NCBI GenBank assembly: GCA_049999765.1
Contig: JBNGIQ010009355.1
Location: forward strand, 1 to 64,000
Source of the DNA: Phaeoceros laevis
Taxonomy: Eukaryota; Anthocerotophyta; Anthocerotopsida; Notothyladales
Direction of reading: 5' to 3'
DNA length: 64,000 nt
The notes below the pieces were generated by a model. It searched no databases. It saw only the letters and a program-made list of their open reading frames with translations, and was not told the DNA's origin. Position numbers and translations under genes: made by a program. This document shows positions 1 through 10,085 of the stretch, piece after piece (position 1 is the stretch's first letter; the number at the start of each line of letters is the position of its first letter).

Positions 1-2581
1 GTAGTACCTCAGGACTTTGAACTTCCATCCCTATTGAATCCTCTGGACATAATTGAGATGCCTTCTCTCGCTTCTCTTCATACAACTCCTTCAGCTGCTC
101 TGCCCGAGATTCAGCTTTTTTGATGTCTGCGAGCACTTTCTCTTGGAAAACCTTCTGGTAATGTGCTACATCCGCTTCTGCCCCCTTGATTTTTGATTCC
201 AGAGCGGCCAATTCCTCCTCAGCAGCCTGAAGACTTCTTTCATTTCCTGCAGCATTGGCTTTGATGAAGTCGAGGCTCTGCCGCAATGTCCCACAATTTT
301 CCCGTGCAACAGCTAGCTTGACTTCAAGTTTATGCAGTTCCCCCTCTTTTCCTTGTTGTTCGGCCTCCTCCTCCATTATATCCTTTTCTATCTCTTCCGT
401 GTTCGTCTCCACAACAGAAGCCGCGTTTGCACTAGCTTCTCGCTGACGTTCACGGAGACGAACTTCACCTTTATTCAGTCGTCGATGGGCTTCTGTCTTC
501 AGCCTCTTGGCTGCCCTAGCTTGCTCGTCCAACTGTCTCATGGTTAGTTCCGCTTCTCGCTTTCGACCATGGGTGGAGTTAATCACTTCACTGAGCTCAG
601 ACATTTCTTGGCGAGCCAACTCAATCTGCTCATCAGCCCTGGCTCCAAGCCTTCCAGCACGGCGACCTCCTCTCAGAGGTAGTACAGTCTCAACATCTCC
701 TCTCTTGAACATTTTAATTCCATCCTTTAGAAATACTTCTTTGACGTTGTTCTGCCAGCCAGCAAATGCAATTTGCTTGCCACCGTCATAATCTTGAGCA
801 AGCACTTGCCTTTCAGCCCCCCCTAGATCAATCATGACATTCATGACTATGTCATTTTGGCTCCTGAGAAGAGACAGAACTGTAGTAAGATTCTGGGGCG
901 GCAGCAGGTGTGGGGGTGGGTGCAAAAGCGGCCGATCAAAATCGTATATCACGATGTTTGCCCGTGCCCTGCACTCCTTGCAAATGCTTCGCAACAGAAG
1001 CATATCAGCCTGGTTGTGCACCACGAAGGCATCAAAATAACCACCAACAGCTACTTCCACAGCAAGTGACCAGCTCTGATCACCAATCAGAGAAAGATGA
1101 GCACCAATGGGTCCTATGGGGGCCCTGCTGAACTGGCGATGCCGCTGCTCTATACCCCTCAAGATGTGGAGAACCACCTCACCTCCGAACGCTGTCACTG
1201 TGTCTGTCTTTTGCCTCTGCAGACGTTTTATGTATGCATCCATCTCCCGAATCCGTCTTTGTTTCTCCTCAAGATCTGAGCAAATACTTCGATGTGCTTG
1301 TGCAGCATTTTCATACCCATTCTGGGAAATCTGCTCTTGTTGTTCTGCTTCTGTGAGTTGAGATTGGGCTACCTCAATTTCCAATTTTAAGCTCTCAATT
1401 TCTCCTTGCACTATTTCCACTTCTGCTTGTGTCTCCCTAGCAAACCTTTCCTGCAACTGAGCAACCTTATCTTTCAAGACTCTGATGTGCTTGTTAGTCC
1501 TGTCAATTGCCCTCCGCTTTTGATTGCAATCTTCATCAATTGATGCCATTTCCCTTGCAGCTCGGTCATAGTCTCTGGTGAGGTCTTCCTGTTCCTGCCT
1601 CAACTTCTGAACGCCATCAAGAACAGAAGAAATGCTGGCTAGTTTAGCACTATGAGCAGTTTTGAAATTTTCCACCTCCAACTGAGCATTGGCAATATGT
1701 CCTTGACATACAGGAACTCTACTTTTAAACTTTTCCACTTGCTCCAACTGGTCGGTGGCCTTTTGCTTTGCATCATAGACCAATGCCCATGCCAGTCTCT
1801 CCTCCACCTCAGTTATCCTGGAAGATAACCCATCCAGTTCTGCCCGCTTATCAATCCGGCTATTCAATTCTGCCAACGCAGCGTGCTGAGGTTCTAGTGC
1901 TTTCCCGAGATCCTTCACAGTTTCGTTAACAGCCTCAAGCTTATCGCTTATCTGACTAAGAACATCACTGACCTGCTGCAGCAAAGTAGATTTGAAGAAA
2001 AACTTGTACTTATCCTTCGCTGAGCCGTTGTGTAGGAACTCCTTACTCTTGTCCTGGGTCATGATTACACAAGGGTTTTGCACTTCGATGTTAAAATGCT
2101 CCACCAATGCCACAACTTCGTCCTTCTTGGTCGCAACCTTCCTCCCCTGATAGTCTTTCACAGCAAAGGTGCTCACCCCAGAAGCAGTAATCCTGCGCTC
2201 CACACAAATAGTATCTCCATAAACATCGTGTTTGAACGCGTCTTCACCCTCATTCTTCATCTCCACACTCACTAAAGCATAGGTACATCCCGTCTTGATG
2301 AAATCCTTCAAAGTGTTAGCCCGCTGAGTTCCCCGCGCTTTTATACCGAAGGCCACACATAGAGCTGTCAGCAACGCACTCTTCCCACTGCCGTTCTGCC
2401 CAGTGATGAAGTTGACATGAGGGTTTAGGTCAATTGACAAGTTGCTATGGCACATAAAATTCTCCACTCGGATCTTCCGGATGATGCCCGCTCTCTCTTC
2501 TTCGTCACCATCCCGTTCTCCCTCCTCCACTTCCTCCATCTCCTCAGGCTCTTCTTCCTCATTGCACTGCCTGGGTGCCAT
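1..2581 (-). CDS. SMC6: SMC6, structural maintenance of chromosomes protein 6 (3' end outside window)
   Basis: SMC ATPase that pairs with SMC5 in the nuclear SMC5/6 complex for homologous-recombination repair and replication-fork stability. The frame is open without an intron for 860 codons from the ATG at 2581-2579 to the window edge; the C-terminal head (about 200 residues in the family) lies outside. An acidic N-terminus (Glu-rich, residues 8-29) leads to IIRKIRVENFMCHSNL and the Walker A loop GQNGSGKS (about 61-68). The SMC6-typical NPCVIMTQDKSKEFLHNG stretch follows, then a long coiled coil, then the hinge starting near IGPIGAHLSL (about residue 490), and a second coiled coil. The lack of any intron over 2.5 kb contrasts with its intron-rich neighbours. 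It is divergent from TELO2, with which it may share a promoter. Family assignment is very secure. Confidence 0.95.
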   Translation of the reverse strand, partial: MAPRQCNEEEEPEEMEEVEEGERDGDEEERAGIIRKIRVENFMCHSNLSIDLNPHVNFITGQNGSGKSALLTALCVAFGIKARGTQRANTLKDFIKTGCTYALVSVEMKNEGEDAFKHDVYGDTICVERRITASGVSTFAVKDYQGRKVATKKDEVVALVEHFNIEVQNPCVIMTQDKSKEFLHNGSAKDKYKFFFKSTLLQQVSDVLSQISDKLEAVNETVKDLGKALEPQHAALAELNSRIDKRAELDGLSSRITEVEERLAWALVYDAKQKATDQLEQVEKFKSRVPVCQGHIANAQLEVENFKTAHSAKLASISSVLDGVQKLRQEQEDLTRDYDRAAREMASIDEDCNQKRRAIDRTNKHIRVLKDKVAQLQERFARETQAEVEIVQGEIESLKLEIEVAQSQLTEAEQQEQISQNGYENAAQAHRSICSDLEEKQRRIREMDAYIKRLQRQKTDTVTAFGGEVVLHILRGIEQRHRQFSRAPIGPIGAHLSLIGDQSWSLAVEVAVGGYFDAFVVHNQADMLLLRSICKECRARANIVIYDFDRPLLHPPPHLLPPQNLTTVLSLLRSQNDIVMNVMIDLGGAERQVLAQDYDGGKQIAFAGWQNNVKEVFLKDGIKMFKRGDVETVLPLRGGRRAGRLGARADEQIELARQEMSELSEVINSTHGRKREAELTMRQLDEQARAAKRLKTEAHRRLNKGEVRLRERQREASANAASVVETNTEEIEKDIMEEEAEQQGKEGELHKLEVKLAVARENCGTLRQSLDFIKANAAGNERSLQAAEEELAALESKIKGAEADVAHYQKVFQEKVLADIKKAESRAEQLKELYEEKREKASQLCPEDSIGMEVQSPEVL

Positions 2582-3036
2582 ATCTAAACCTTTGACCCTC
2601 GAACACCATGCGGCGAAAGAAAAACTACTAGCTGCAAATGCTCAAGCTCTCTTGCATGGTGGCCAGGTCATTGTGCGCCAGCCTCTCTACCTGTAGACAA
2701 AGCAGCGAAGTCAAAGGAAAGCCAGAAAAGGCACGACACATTACAATCAATGCGCCTCAGGTTATAGCCGTACACATTTAAAGCGTGCTGCGACCAGGAT
2801 TGGATGTCGCCTGGAAATTGCTCAAACGCCAAGCCATACCTTCCTGGCAACCCAGGCCCAGACTCCGGCAAATCTCCAACAACTTGGGAGGCAAGTGGTC
2901 CGGGACGACAAAAGCGCTCCGGCAGCCGGAGCGCCCGCGACTTGTATTTGGCGGGAAAGTTGCAGTTTTCGCTACCTCGGGGTAGAAGCTTCTAGAAACG
3001 AACTTATAAGTAATACTGCAAGAGGTTGTGGGCGAA
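2582..3036. promoter_or_regulatory. Bidirectional SMC6/TELO2 promoter with E2F-type site and heat-shock element
   Basis: This is the intergenic segment between two divergent genes, ending in an assembly gap. TTTGGCGGGAAA at 2947-2958 is a full E2F/DP consensus, as expected for an S-phase/repair gene such as SMC6. aGAAgcTTCtaGAAa at 2984-2998 is a perfect three-unit heat-shock element (nGAAnnTTCnnGAAn). The motifs are seen directly; their use is inferred. No TATA box was assigned. Confidence 0.5.
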
Positions 3037-3136
3037 NNNNNNNNNNNNNNNNNNNNNNNNNNNNNNNNNNNNNNNNNNNNNNNNNNNNNNNNNNNNNNNN
3101 NNNNNNNNNNNNNNNNNNNNNNNNNNNNNNNNNNNN
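3037..3136. other. Assembly gap of 100 N
   Basis: One hundred undetermined bases between SMC6 and TELO2. The start codon and first residues of TELO2 probably lie here. The round length suggests a placeholder, so the true size is unknown. Confidence 0.99.
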
Positions 3137-6100
3137 AGGTGGGCGCGGGAAGTGGCGGGGAGCCCCTCCACGAAAGCTTGGATGGCATGTTGCAGGAGCT
3201 CCTTCGCTTGGTGCAAGATGAGGTCTTGAATTCCAGGGAAGTGACTGATGTAATAGCGGCGCTACACGCGGTTGCGTCCCTTCTTCACTGCCCTTCAGTG
3301 CAGCATTGCTACGGCAAGTCCCGCTGCAGCAGCTGAGTTGATACGCACTTATCTTCAATTTTCAGGACATTTTAATGAATGCAAATGTGCCTTCACACGT
3401 TTACTGCGCGCAGATTGGCCGGATTGTGCAAGCTTGAACAGAGTACAGCAGGTATTAGTTGCATTCAGAATCGGCCGGACAGTGTCGTGTCTCTGCTTGA
3501 GACTGATTTGTCTTCAGCTTGCTGTAGCTTGTCGGAAGAAAGCTGAGTCGGAACACTGTGAGGATGAGGCGGATGCAGCTCTACGGCGTTCTTTTTATGG
3601 CGCTGGATTGTTTGCAGTTCTGGCAAGCATTTTGTTGCATCGTATGTATTCTAGTAGTTTTGGTATTAGTGAATGATGAGGTGGGTGTTGTGATTGAGCC
3701 TGGATTGAAGTTGTCAGTTCAAAATGTGCAGAGGTGGCGCCGGACTGGCTGGCATGTTTTGCTTCGGCAGCTCAACACTGCTACTTCGATATGTTTTTTA
3801 CCTCGGCCCGGCCTATCGATGCTCTTCTCTCTCTGGTGCCTGCTCTCAATACAAGCACGTCTAAGCCAGGCTCCGATGATGAGCTTCGGGCTACTTCCTC
3901 TCAAGCAGCAAGGTTAGATACTGTTGGCGGGTCTGTGACTGACGAGATTGATCTCCTTTGAGCTGCACGTAGTCAAGTTGCCTCAAAATGGTGCTACAAT
4001 TTCAGGTAGGTCAGCTGCAACAAGTATGGGCCTCAGTTCTTGCTGTTATACAAGTCTTCTCTAACTGCCACGTTCGGTCGTGTGCGCTAGGTTGCTGGTG
4101 CTTCTTCTAGTAAAGAAATCGGGCGTGAAAGACATTGCCTTGGCCTTTGCGGACATTAATCAGCAACGGAGACACTCTTCTCAGCTTGAAGAGGAAGTTG
4201 TGGCTAGTTCTACCTTAGATGCATACAGAGCGCAACTGACTAAACAAGTGGCACAAGTACTTGTATCTGTTCCTGACAGGGTTGAGCAACATGCGCCAGG
4301 AGAGTTACGTTCCCCGTATCCACGAGGGTTCATATTGTAATTAATAGGGGGCGCACAGAATTTGATTATTTTTGGGCCGAAAAGATCCAGTTGGCTTGCT
4401 TTTCTCCGAGCTTGAGGCTTCTCTTAACACTTTTCAGCTTGTATTTCAAAACTGCAACGGTACAACTGCTGGCAGCAGCAAAAGAGCACTGGAGTAGACT
4501 CTCTGAAGGGAAAGGATTGCCAAGTGAAGACCCCGTTTTCAGTTTCATTACAGAGACCCTTAGCCGACTCTGTAGGCGTGGACATGCGGGTAAAATGTTT
4601 CCTACTCATAATCTACATATTTTGAAAAGCTGTATGTTGTCTGCACCAGAAAAGGGAGGGTACTACCTTCTAGCTTCGGCTTCCCGGTGGCTGCGTCTCA
4701 TGTTACTCGAACCATAGATGTTGTGGCTGCACAGATGGTCGCAGCGTTCGTTGGTCTTGGTCAGGAGCCATTGGTACCCAGTACAAAAGTACCAGATACA
4801 GGAGGGATAAAATGTACTTTCTGGGAATCATTGGCCATGTCTTTTGGAGATTCACATGCTATAGAAAGATGGGTAGAAGCTTTGCTAAGAGAGATGGACA
4901 ATCAAGATATGGCAGATGTCCAGGCACATTCCGTTCTCTCGAGTTTGTTTGGTGATCTTAGTCGGCCAATTTTCAGGTATTTGCTGTTTGGTGAGTTTTC
5001 ATTTGCAGCTTTCTGATTTTGAAGACAAAGCGGCACAATGTATGTGACACTTGCTTGCTCTTACTCACTTGGGACTGTGTGGCTCATTTTTCAGGAGTAT
5101 GTTTATGGAGAAGTTCCTGCTGTGGAAGGTTTTCCCACTTCGATGCTTGAAATGGATGTTAAAGTTTGCCATTATCCGGGCTTGGCCAGCACCAGTAGGA
5201 CAGGCTGCATCACAAGATATCGACCTTGAAAATGAAGTGGTAGAGCGCATTGCAGAGACTTGGTCACAGAAGCAATTTATTCAATCGGTCCAGTTGAACC
5301 AGCAGGCTTGTATCCTTCCGATAAGGCACTTAGAAATATTTTTGGAAGATTTGTTGAGTATGTTAACAGCTGTTGTGGTGCACACCCTTACTGGAAGCTG
5401 GAGAAGCCTGCCTTAACAGAAACTTGACAGACATAACTGCCGCTCTTGGAATTTGCTTGCAATCTATGAAGAAGGAGCAAATAAATGGCAGCGGTAACTT
5501 AGTCTCTTCTATTCTCCAAGGTGTAACCAGTAAGTGCTAAATTTGGTCGTTAACTGCAAGCACCGCTGCAACATTCTTTGGCTCTTGTGTAAGAGTTAGA
5601 TGCTTTGCAGTTGCGTGGGGTGGACATCACTGACGTGGGTTTTGTGATTGCAGACAGATTGGAGAGCCCTATTGCCCAGGTCAGAGACATGGCCGCCCGA
5701 GTGGCATTTGTATTTTCACTCGCTATTGATTCTAAACAACCTCTTTGGCTAGATGACTGTGACAAGGATAGAGATTTGCTAGATTGGGAAACCCTCCTGC
5801 CTTCTGCCCGCAATGAAAGCAGCAAGGGTAAACTAGCTCCTAGCCCAGCTTTACCCCCAGATGATACTTTGACAAGAAGGCCAGGCAAGGCAGCAGAAAG
5901 AAAGAGCAGGAAGGAACGAAAAGAGGTGATGGATATTCAGGAGGATGATCCGGATGCCGTTGTGAATTATGCTGAAGGCGGTCTTCAGGATTGGCAAGAT
6001 GATGACGATGTAGCAAGCCTGGACTCAGTTACTGGGAGTGAATCATCTCTCCAGCCATATGATATGTCAGATGATGATGCAGATTTGGAAAGGGGGTGTT

Positions 6101-7809
6101 ACCCTGTTCAGCTCAGTGAATGTGCCCTGAGCCTTCGGAAAGGAGATGATGCAGATGCTGTAAGTCTCCTTCACATGGCTGCTGAAAGCCCCATGCCTCT
6201 GTGCAGTCAAATAACTGTGGACTTCCAGCCTGTTCTCTTCGTGTTGAGGCTAGTATTGGACGCAGACATTAGCAGTTAATGATTCCTTCGTGCATTATAG
6301 GTTGAGAAAGCGCTGGAAGTTGTCAATAAGCTGATAAGAGCAGTGCCAGATGAACTAGATGCGAGCTCACGAGATTTGGCACATGCTCTTATACATGTAA
6401 GATGCAGTGAAATTACTGTTGAAGGGGAGGAGGAATCAGCTGAGTTGAGGAGGCATAATGCTCTTGTGAGTTTGCTTGTTTGCTCCCCTTTCAAAGCCGT
6501 TGACGTGCTGACAAGGGAGTTGTACTCTGCTCAAGTTGACATAAGTCAGCGGCTTTTGATTCTTGATGTCATGGCAGGTAAAGTATGAGTTTTGTAATCA
6601 GTGAAATCTGGTGACCGTAGCTCCCAACCTGTTTCTGTGTTGTCTTCTCACTGTTGGACTGCTATGGTTCATAACGTCATATGCATGATCCAGATGCTGC
6701 GCGAGAGCTGGCTAGTGGTTTTCCTTCCAGTACCGCTTCACTTCAGATTGGTGCTACTCCAGTTTCAGTACTTGAAGGACCATCAAATCCCTTGGCTTGG
6801 TACGGACCAGGGAATAGGAAGGGACCATCTGGTTCAGGGCCTTGGATGGATGTCACAGCCCGAACATCAAGAGATTCTTTGGTAAGTTGGGGTCCAGCAT
6901 ACGAAAGGGTGTTGCCACCTAGACCGGGAGACAAGAAGCTTGGAAAGGCCCGAAGTTGGGGAAATCGTTCAGCGCAGCTCAGGGAAGCAGGGTGGAAGGG
7001 GAATGTAGCTGCAGGCCCCAGGGTTCGATTTGCAGATCTTGCTGCCATGTTCATGTTACCTGTCATGAGGCTGTATGATCGGAAAAGCCATGGAGTGGAC
7101 TTCGTGAATAGGGACTTTATTGTCCTAGCCAGGCTACTGTACATGCTGGGTGTCTGCATGGAGGGCATCGCCCTGCAACCAGAGGCCCCCATACTTGGCA
7201 CACACCTGGTTGACCTTTTGAGATCAAGGTACTTCCTGCACCCATAGTGAGGACTTCCTTACATGCCCAGTCGAAACGACCTTTAGCAAAAGTTGCTTGA
7301 CGTTCGGGTTGTGCAGGCAAGGTGCCAAGTGCTCCTTCTGAAGTTACGTCTGTTGTGGTTTGCTTGTACAGAGCAATTTCCAACCATCCTGAACCTTTTG
7401 TAAGGAGGTCGGCCATTTATGCAGCGTCTCGTGTACTAGCGGCCCTTCATCCTTCGCAGATCGTGACTGCGGTAAGTGGAGGAGACTCTGCGTTGACAGA
7501 TGGGTTGGAGTGGATTCGTGAATGGGTTTTGCAAATCGCGGATAGAGATGCTGACTCGGAGTGTGCAACTGTAAGTCCTCTGGCCCTTCTCTGGTTCAGA
7601 TATGACTCTTTGCTTTCTCATGGAACAGATCCCTCAACCTACTACGCGTCTCTAATACGAGTGCGGTGCTTAATCTGTTGCAGATGGCGATGGCTTGCCT
7701 TCAGCTTCATTCTGAGATGGCTCTAGAAGCTTCAAGACATTCAAGTGCTTCCACCAGCCCTGAATTGAATTTCAAGAAACTCAACCGGCCCCTGCTGATG
7801 CCGCTGTAA
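3137..7809 (+). CDS. TELO2: TELO2/Tel2, HEAT-repeat PIKK-maturation factor (5' end in gap, multi-exon)
   Basis: TELO2 works with TTI1, TTI2, Hsp90 and R2TP to stabilise the PI3K-like kinases ATM, ATR and TOR. Exons can be followed in order: RADW region (about 3366-3451), RRSFYGAGLFAVL (3590s), PDWLACFASAAQHCYFDMFF (3740s), a coiled segment ending VPDRVEQHAPGELRS (about 4300), DPVFSFITETLSRLCRRG (4530s), CTFWESLAMSFGD (4820s), MFMEKFLLWKVFPLRCLKW (5100s), then VGFVIADRLESPIAQVRDMA (5640s). The Tel2 C-terminal domain follows, with FKAVDVLTRELYS and RLLILDVMA (6500s), SHGVDFVNRDFIVLARLLYML (7090s) and a last exon MAMACLQLHSEMALEAS with stop TAA at 7807-7809. An acidic linker (about 5930-6100) separates the HEAT blocks. 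One early intron may use a GC donor (near 3314). The protein matches plant TEL2 homologues along its length; the N-terminus is lost in the gap. Confidence 0.9.
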
Positions 7810-8848
7810 CCAGTATGAACCAGAAGCATGATTTTGTGTAAGTTGATCTTCTATGCAACGACTGGAGCCACTCAGCTTTCTCTAGATTATTTCGGCCTAT
7901 TGGATGAGATGGTAGAGTAGGGTCAAGTTATTGAGAGTAGGAGCAAACTACCATTCACGGTCGCTACCCGTCACCTCCAGGACACTACTAGGATTGTTGG
8001 TGATATGATGAAATGGAAGTTGTGTGAGCTGGCGACTGCCCAAGCGCCATACTTCGCTATGATCAGCAACAACGCGTAGGACGTCCGGCCACTAGGGTAC
8101 TAAAGAATAGTACGTCGCAAATCCCTTTCAGGTCCCCCCATCCCTTGCTGGCACTGCAATTGGTTGGCCGGCTCTTAATGGCCTGTCTTAACCCTTTGTC
8201 GTCGGGCAGTACAGATATTGGACGATTTGCCCTTGGATCTGGCATATCTTATGCATTTCGCCTCCATTTTTGCTGAGACTCATGTCAGAATGTGCCCCTT
8301 GGCTCCCTCTTTCCTACCATGCCTCCATTTTTGCGGACAAGATTAATTATCATGATCAAAATGCTGCTAGAAGATGCAGAAAAAGAGGTATTGACCTCCT
8401 GCAGCCCGCGTTGGTCACCGGGATTCCCTGGGATGGCAAGTTTGACCGGCCATGCAGCTTAACCACGAGCTGACCACCGGTGCTGCTGAGGCCGTGCCCC
8501 GCGACACGAAGCAGCGACGCCAGGCCAACCGCCCTGGCGTAACCAGGGAAACCAGGGTAGCCACTTGACCAGCCTCCACCGGACACCGATTGACGAGCAG
8601 GTCAGGCCCCGGTAAAATTGCACGGCAGTGACCTGAAGTGGACTACGTTTTTGGGCTCTCGTGTTCGCCGGCGAAAAAGGGTTAATAATGGGCTGGCTGT
8701 TGCTGAACAGCGGTTGCCACAAGTTTTTGTCCTCACATTTAATCCCGGAGGCTGTGCAATTTATCATCATCAACGCCTATTCCCTTTACTCCTCCGAGTA
8801 TTCCCCCTTACTCTTAGCTTTTCTTCACACGCTTGCATCCCTTTGGGT

Positions 8849-8905
8849 CCTCACAAGCACGACTTCGATACACCAAGCACGACTTCGATACACCAAGCAC
8901 GACCT
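8849..8905. repeat. 20-bp tandem repeat, about 2.8 copies
   Basis: The unit CAAGCACGACTTCGATACAC is repeated head to tail, the last copy diverging (GACCTAGATACAC). Non-coding minisatellite. Confidence 0.8.
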
Positions 8906-9352
8906 AGATACACTTCATAGGATAGGGCGTGGTAACACGCGTTATTAGTTTCCCGAACTCATTACTGCTCTTGACCGCACCGAGGTATACGCGGGTCGTG
9001 TACAGACGTGAAATGAGGGACTAGCGTGTCGCGGTACTACCGCGGTTGCGCTAGCCAGGCGACTGCAATGCCCGCCGCGGCTTCACTTGCGAGCTTCCTA
9101 GAGTAATGCACGCCAAGCCGCTTATGAGCTTCGTAGCGTAATACACGCTGTATCTAATGATCCACCATGAGCCCTAACAAGCCAAGAAATGAATAGCAAC
9201 TAAGGTCATCGAAGGTATAGTCCAATTTTATACTACGCACAGTCAAACACGACTGTTGACCTCTGGCCCTACCCTTTGTGCACTACTACTGCCCAGGGAC
9301 ATCTAATGAAATCCAAATTCAAATCCAAATCCAAAACCACAACTAGTACTGG

Positions 9353-9800
9353 AGGAGTCAGAAAGAACGCAGCATGTTCTTCTTCATGGATAAATCAGTC
9401 CAAGTGTTGAAATGATAGGCTCATCATTCTCCTCCAAACAATCCTCAGGCAAGTTTATGGCAGACCTACACCTTACGAAGAACTAACATGTGACATGTGA
9501 ATGCGTCAAAGGCAACACGGATGAATAGCCCAAGGAGGGGAGATCCAAAAAAACACATGAAAGCAGGACACTGAAGGAGTCAGAAAGAACGCAGCATGTT
9601 CTTCTTCATGGATAAATCAGTCCAAGTGTTGAAATGATAAGATCATCATTCTCCTCAAAAATCCTCGAACAATTTCTTGGCGTCTAGACCTACACCTGGC
9701 GACAAACCTCTTGTAACAGACAAATGCATCACAGGCACCACAAATGAACAGCCGAATGGTGGAAATATCACTAGCTTCCCCAGCAGCCATAGACTACCAC
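9353..9800. repeat. Tandem duplication, about 222-bp period
   Basis: An 81-bp block at about 9354-9434 (GGAGTCAGAAAGAACGCAGC onward) recurs at about 9576-9656 with two mismatches. Sequence after each copy (AGACCTACAC, then AATGCGTC/AATGCATC, then GATGAATAGCC/AATGAACAGCC) is also related but diverged, so the real unit is about 222 bp. Confidence 0.75.
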
Positions 9801-10085
9801 GACTGGAAGTGATGTGCTCTGTAACAGACAGACAGGCCATGAACCCCGATCACCGAACGCCGCAGGAACTCGAAGAGGCCGCATTCCGCACCCGCAGGCC
9901 GCAGCCCTTCTAGGTTCCAAGTTCTCCGTAGTTATTCGTCTTTATATCCGTAGGGCTGTTTGGTAGGGCAGCTTACTTAGCATTGGTAAGTAATACGAAA
10001 GTGGTAACTATGGTAAGTATTTACTACTAACTTTGGTTAGCTGACGTAAACGCTCAAGCTGGTGCATCACAAGCTATTGTGCACG

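Larger units (their letters stand above)
7810..10085. other. Intergenic region with short tandem and direct repeats
   Basis: No convincing gene on either strand. The first few hundred bases probably hold the TELO2 3' UTR. About 8.0-9.2 kb is moderately GC-rich non-coding sequence. About 9.2-10.0 kb carries the duplicated block listed separately, followed by the SET gene promoter. Short open frames here overlap one another and lack recognisable motifs. Confidence 0.5.
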
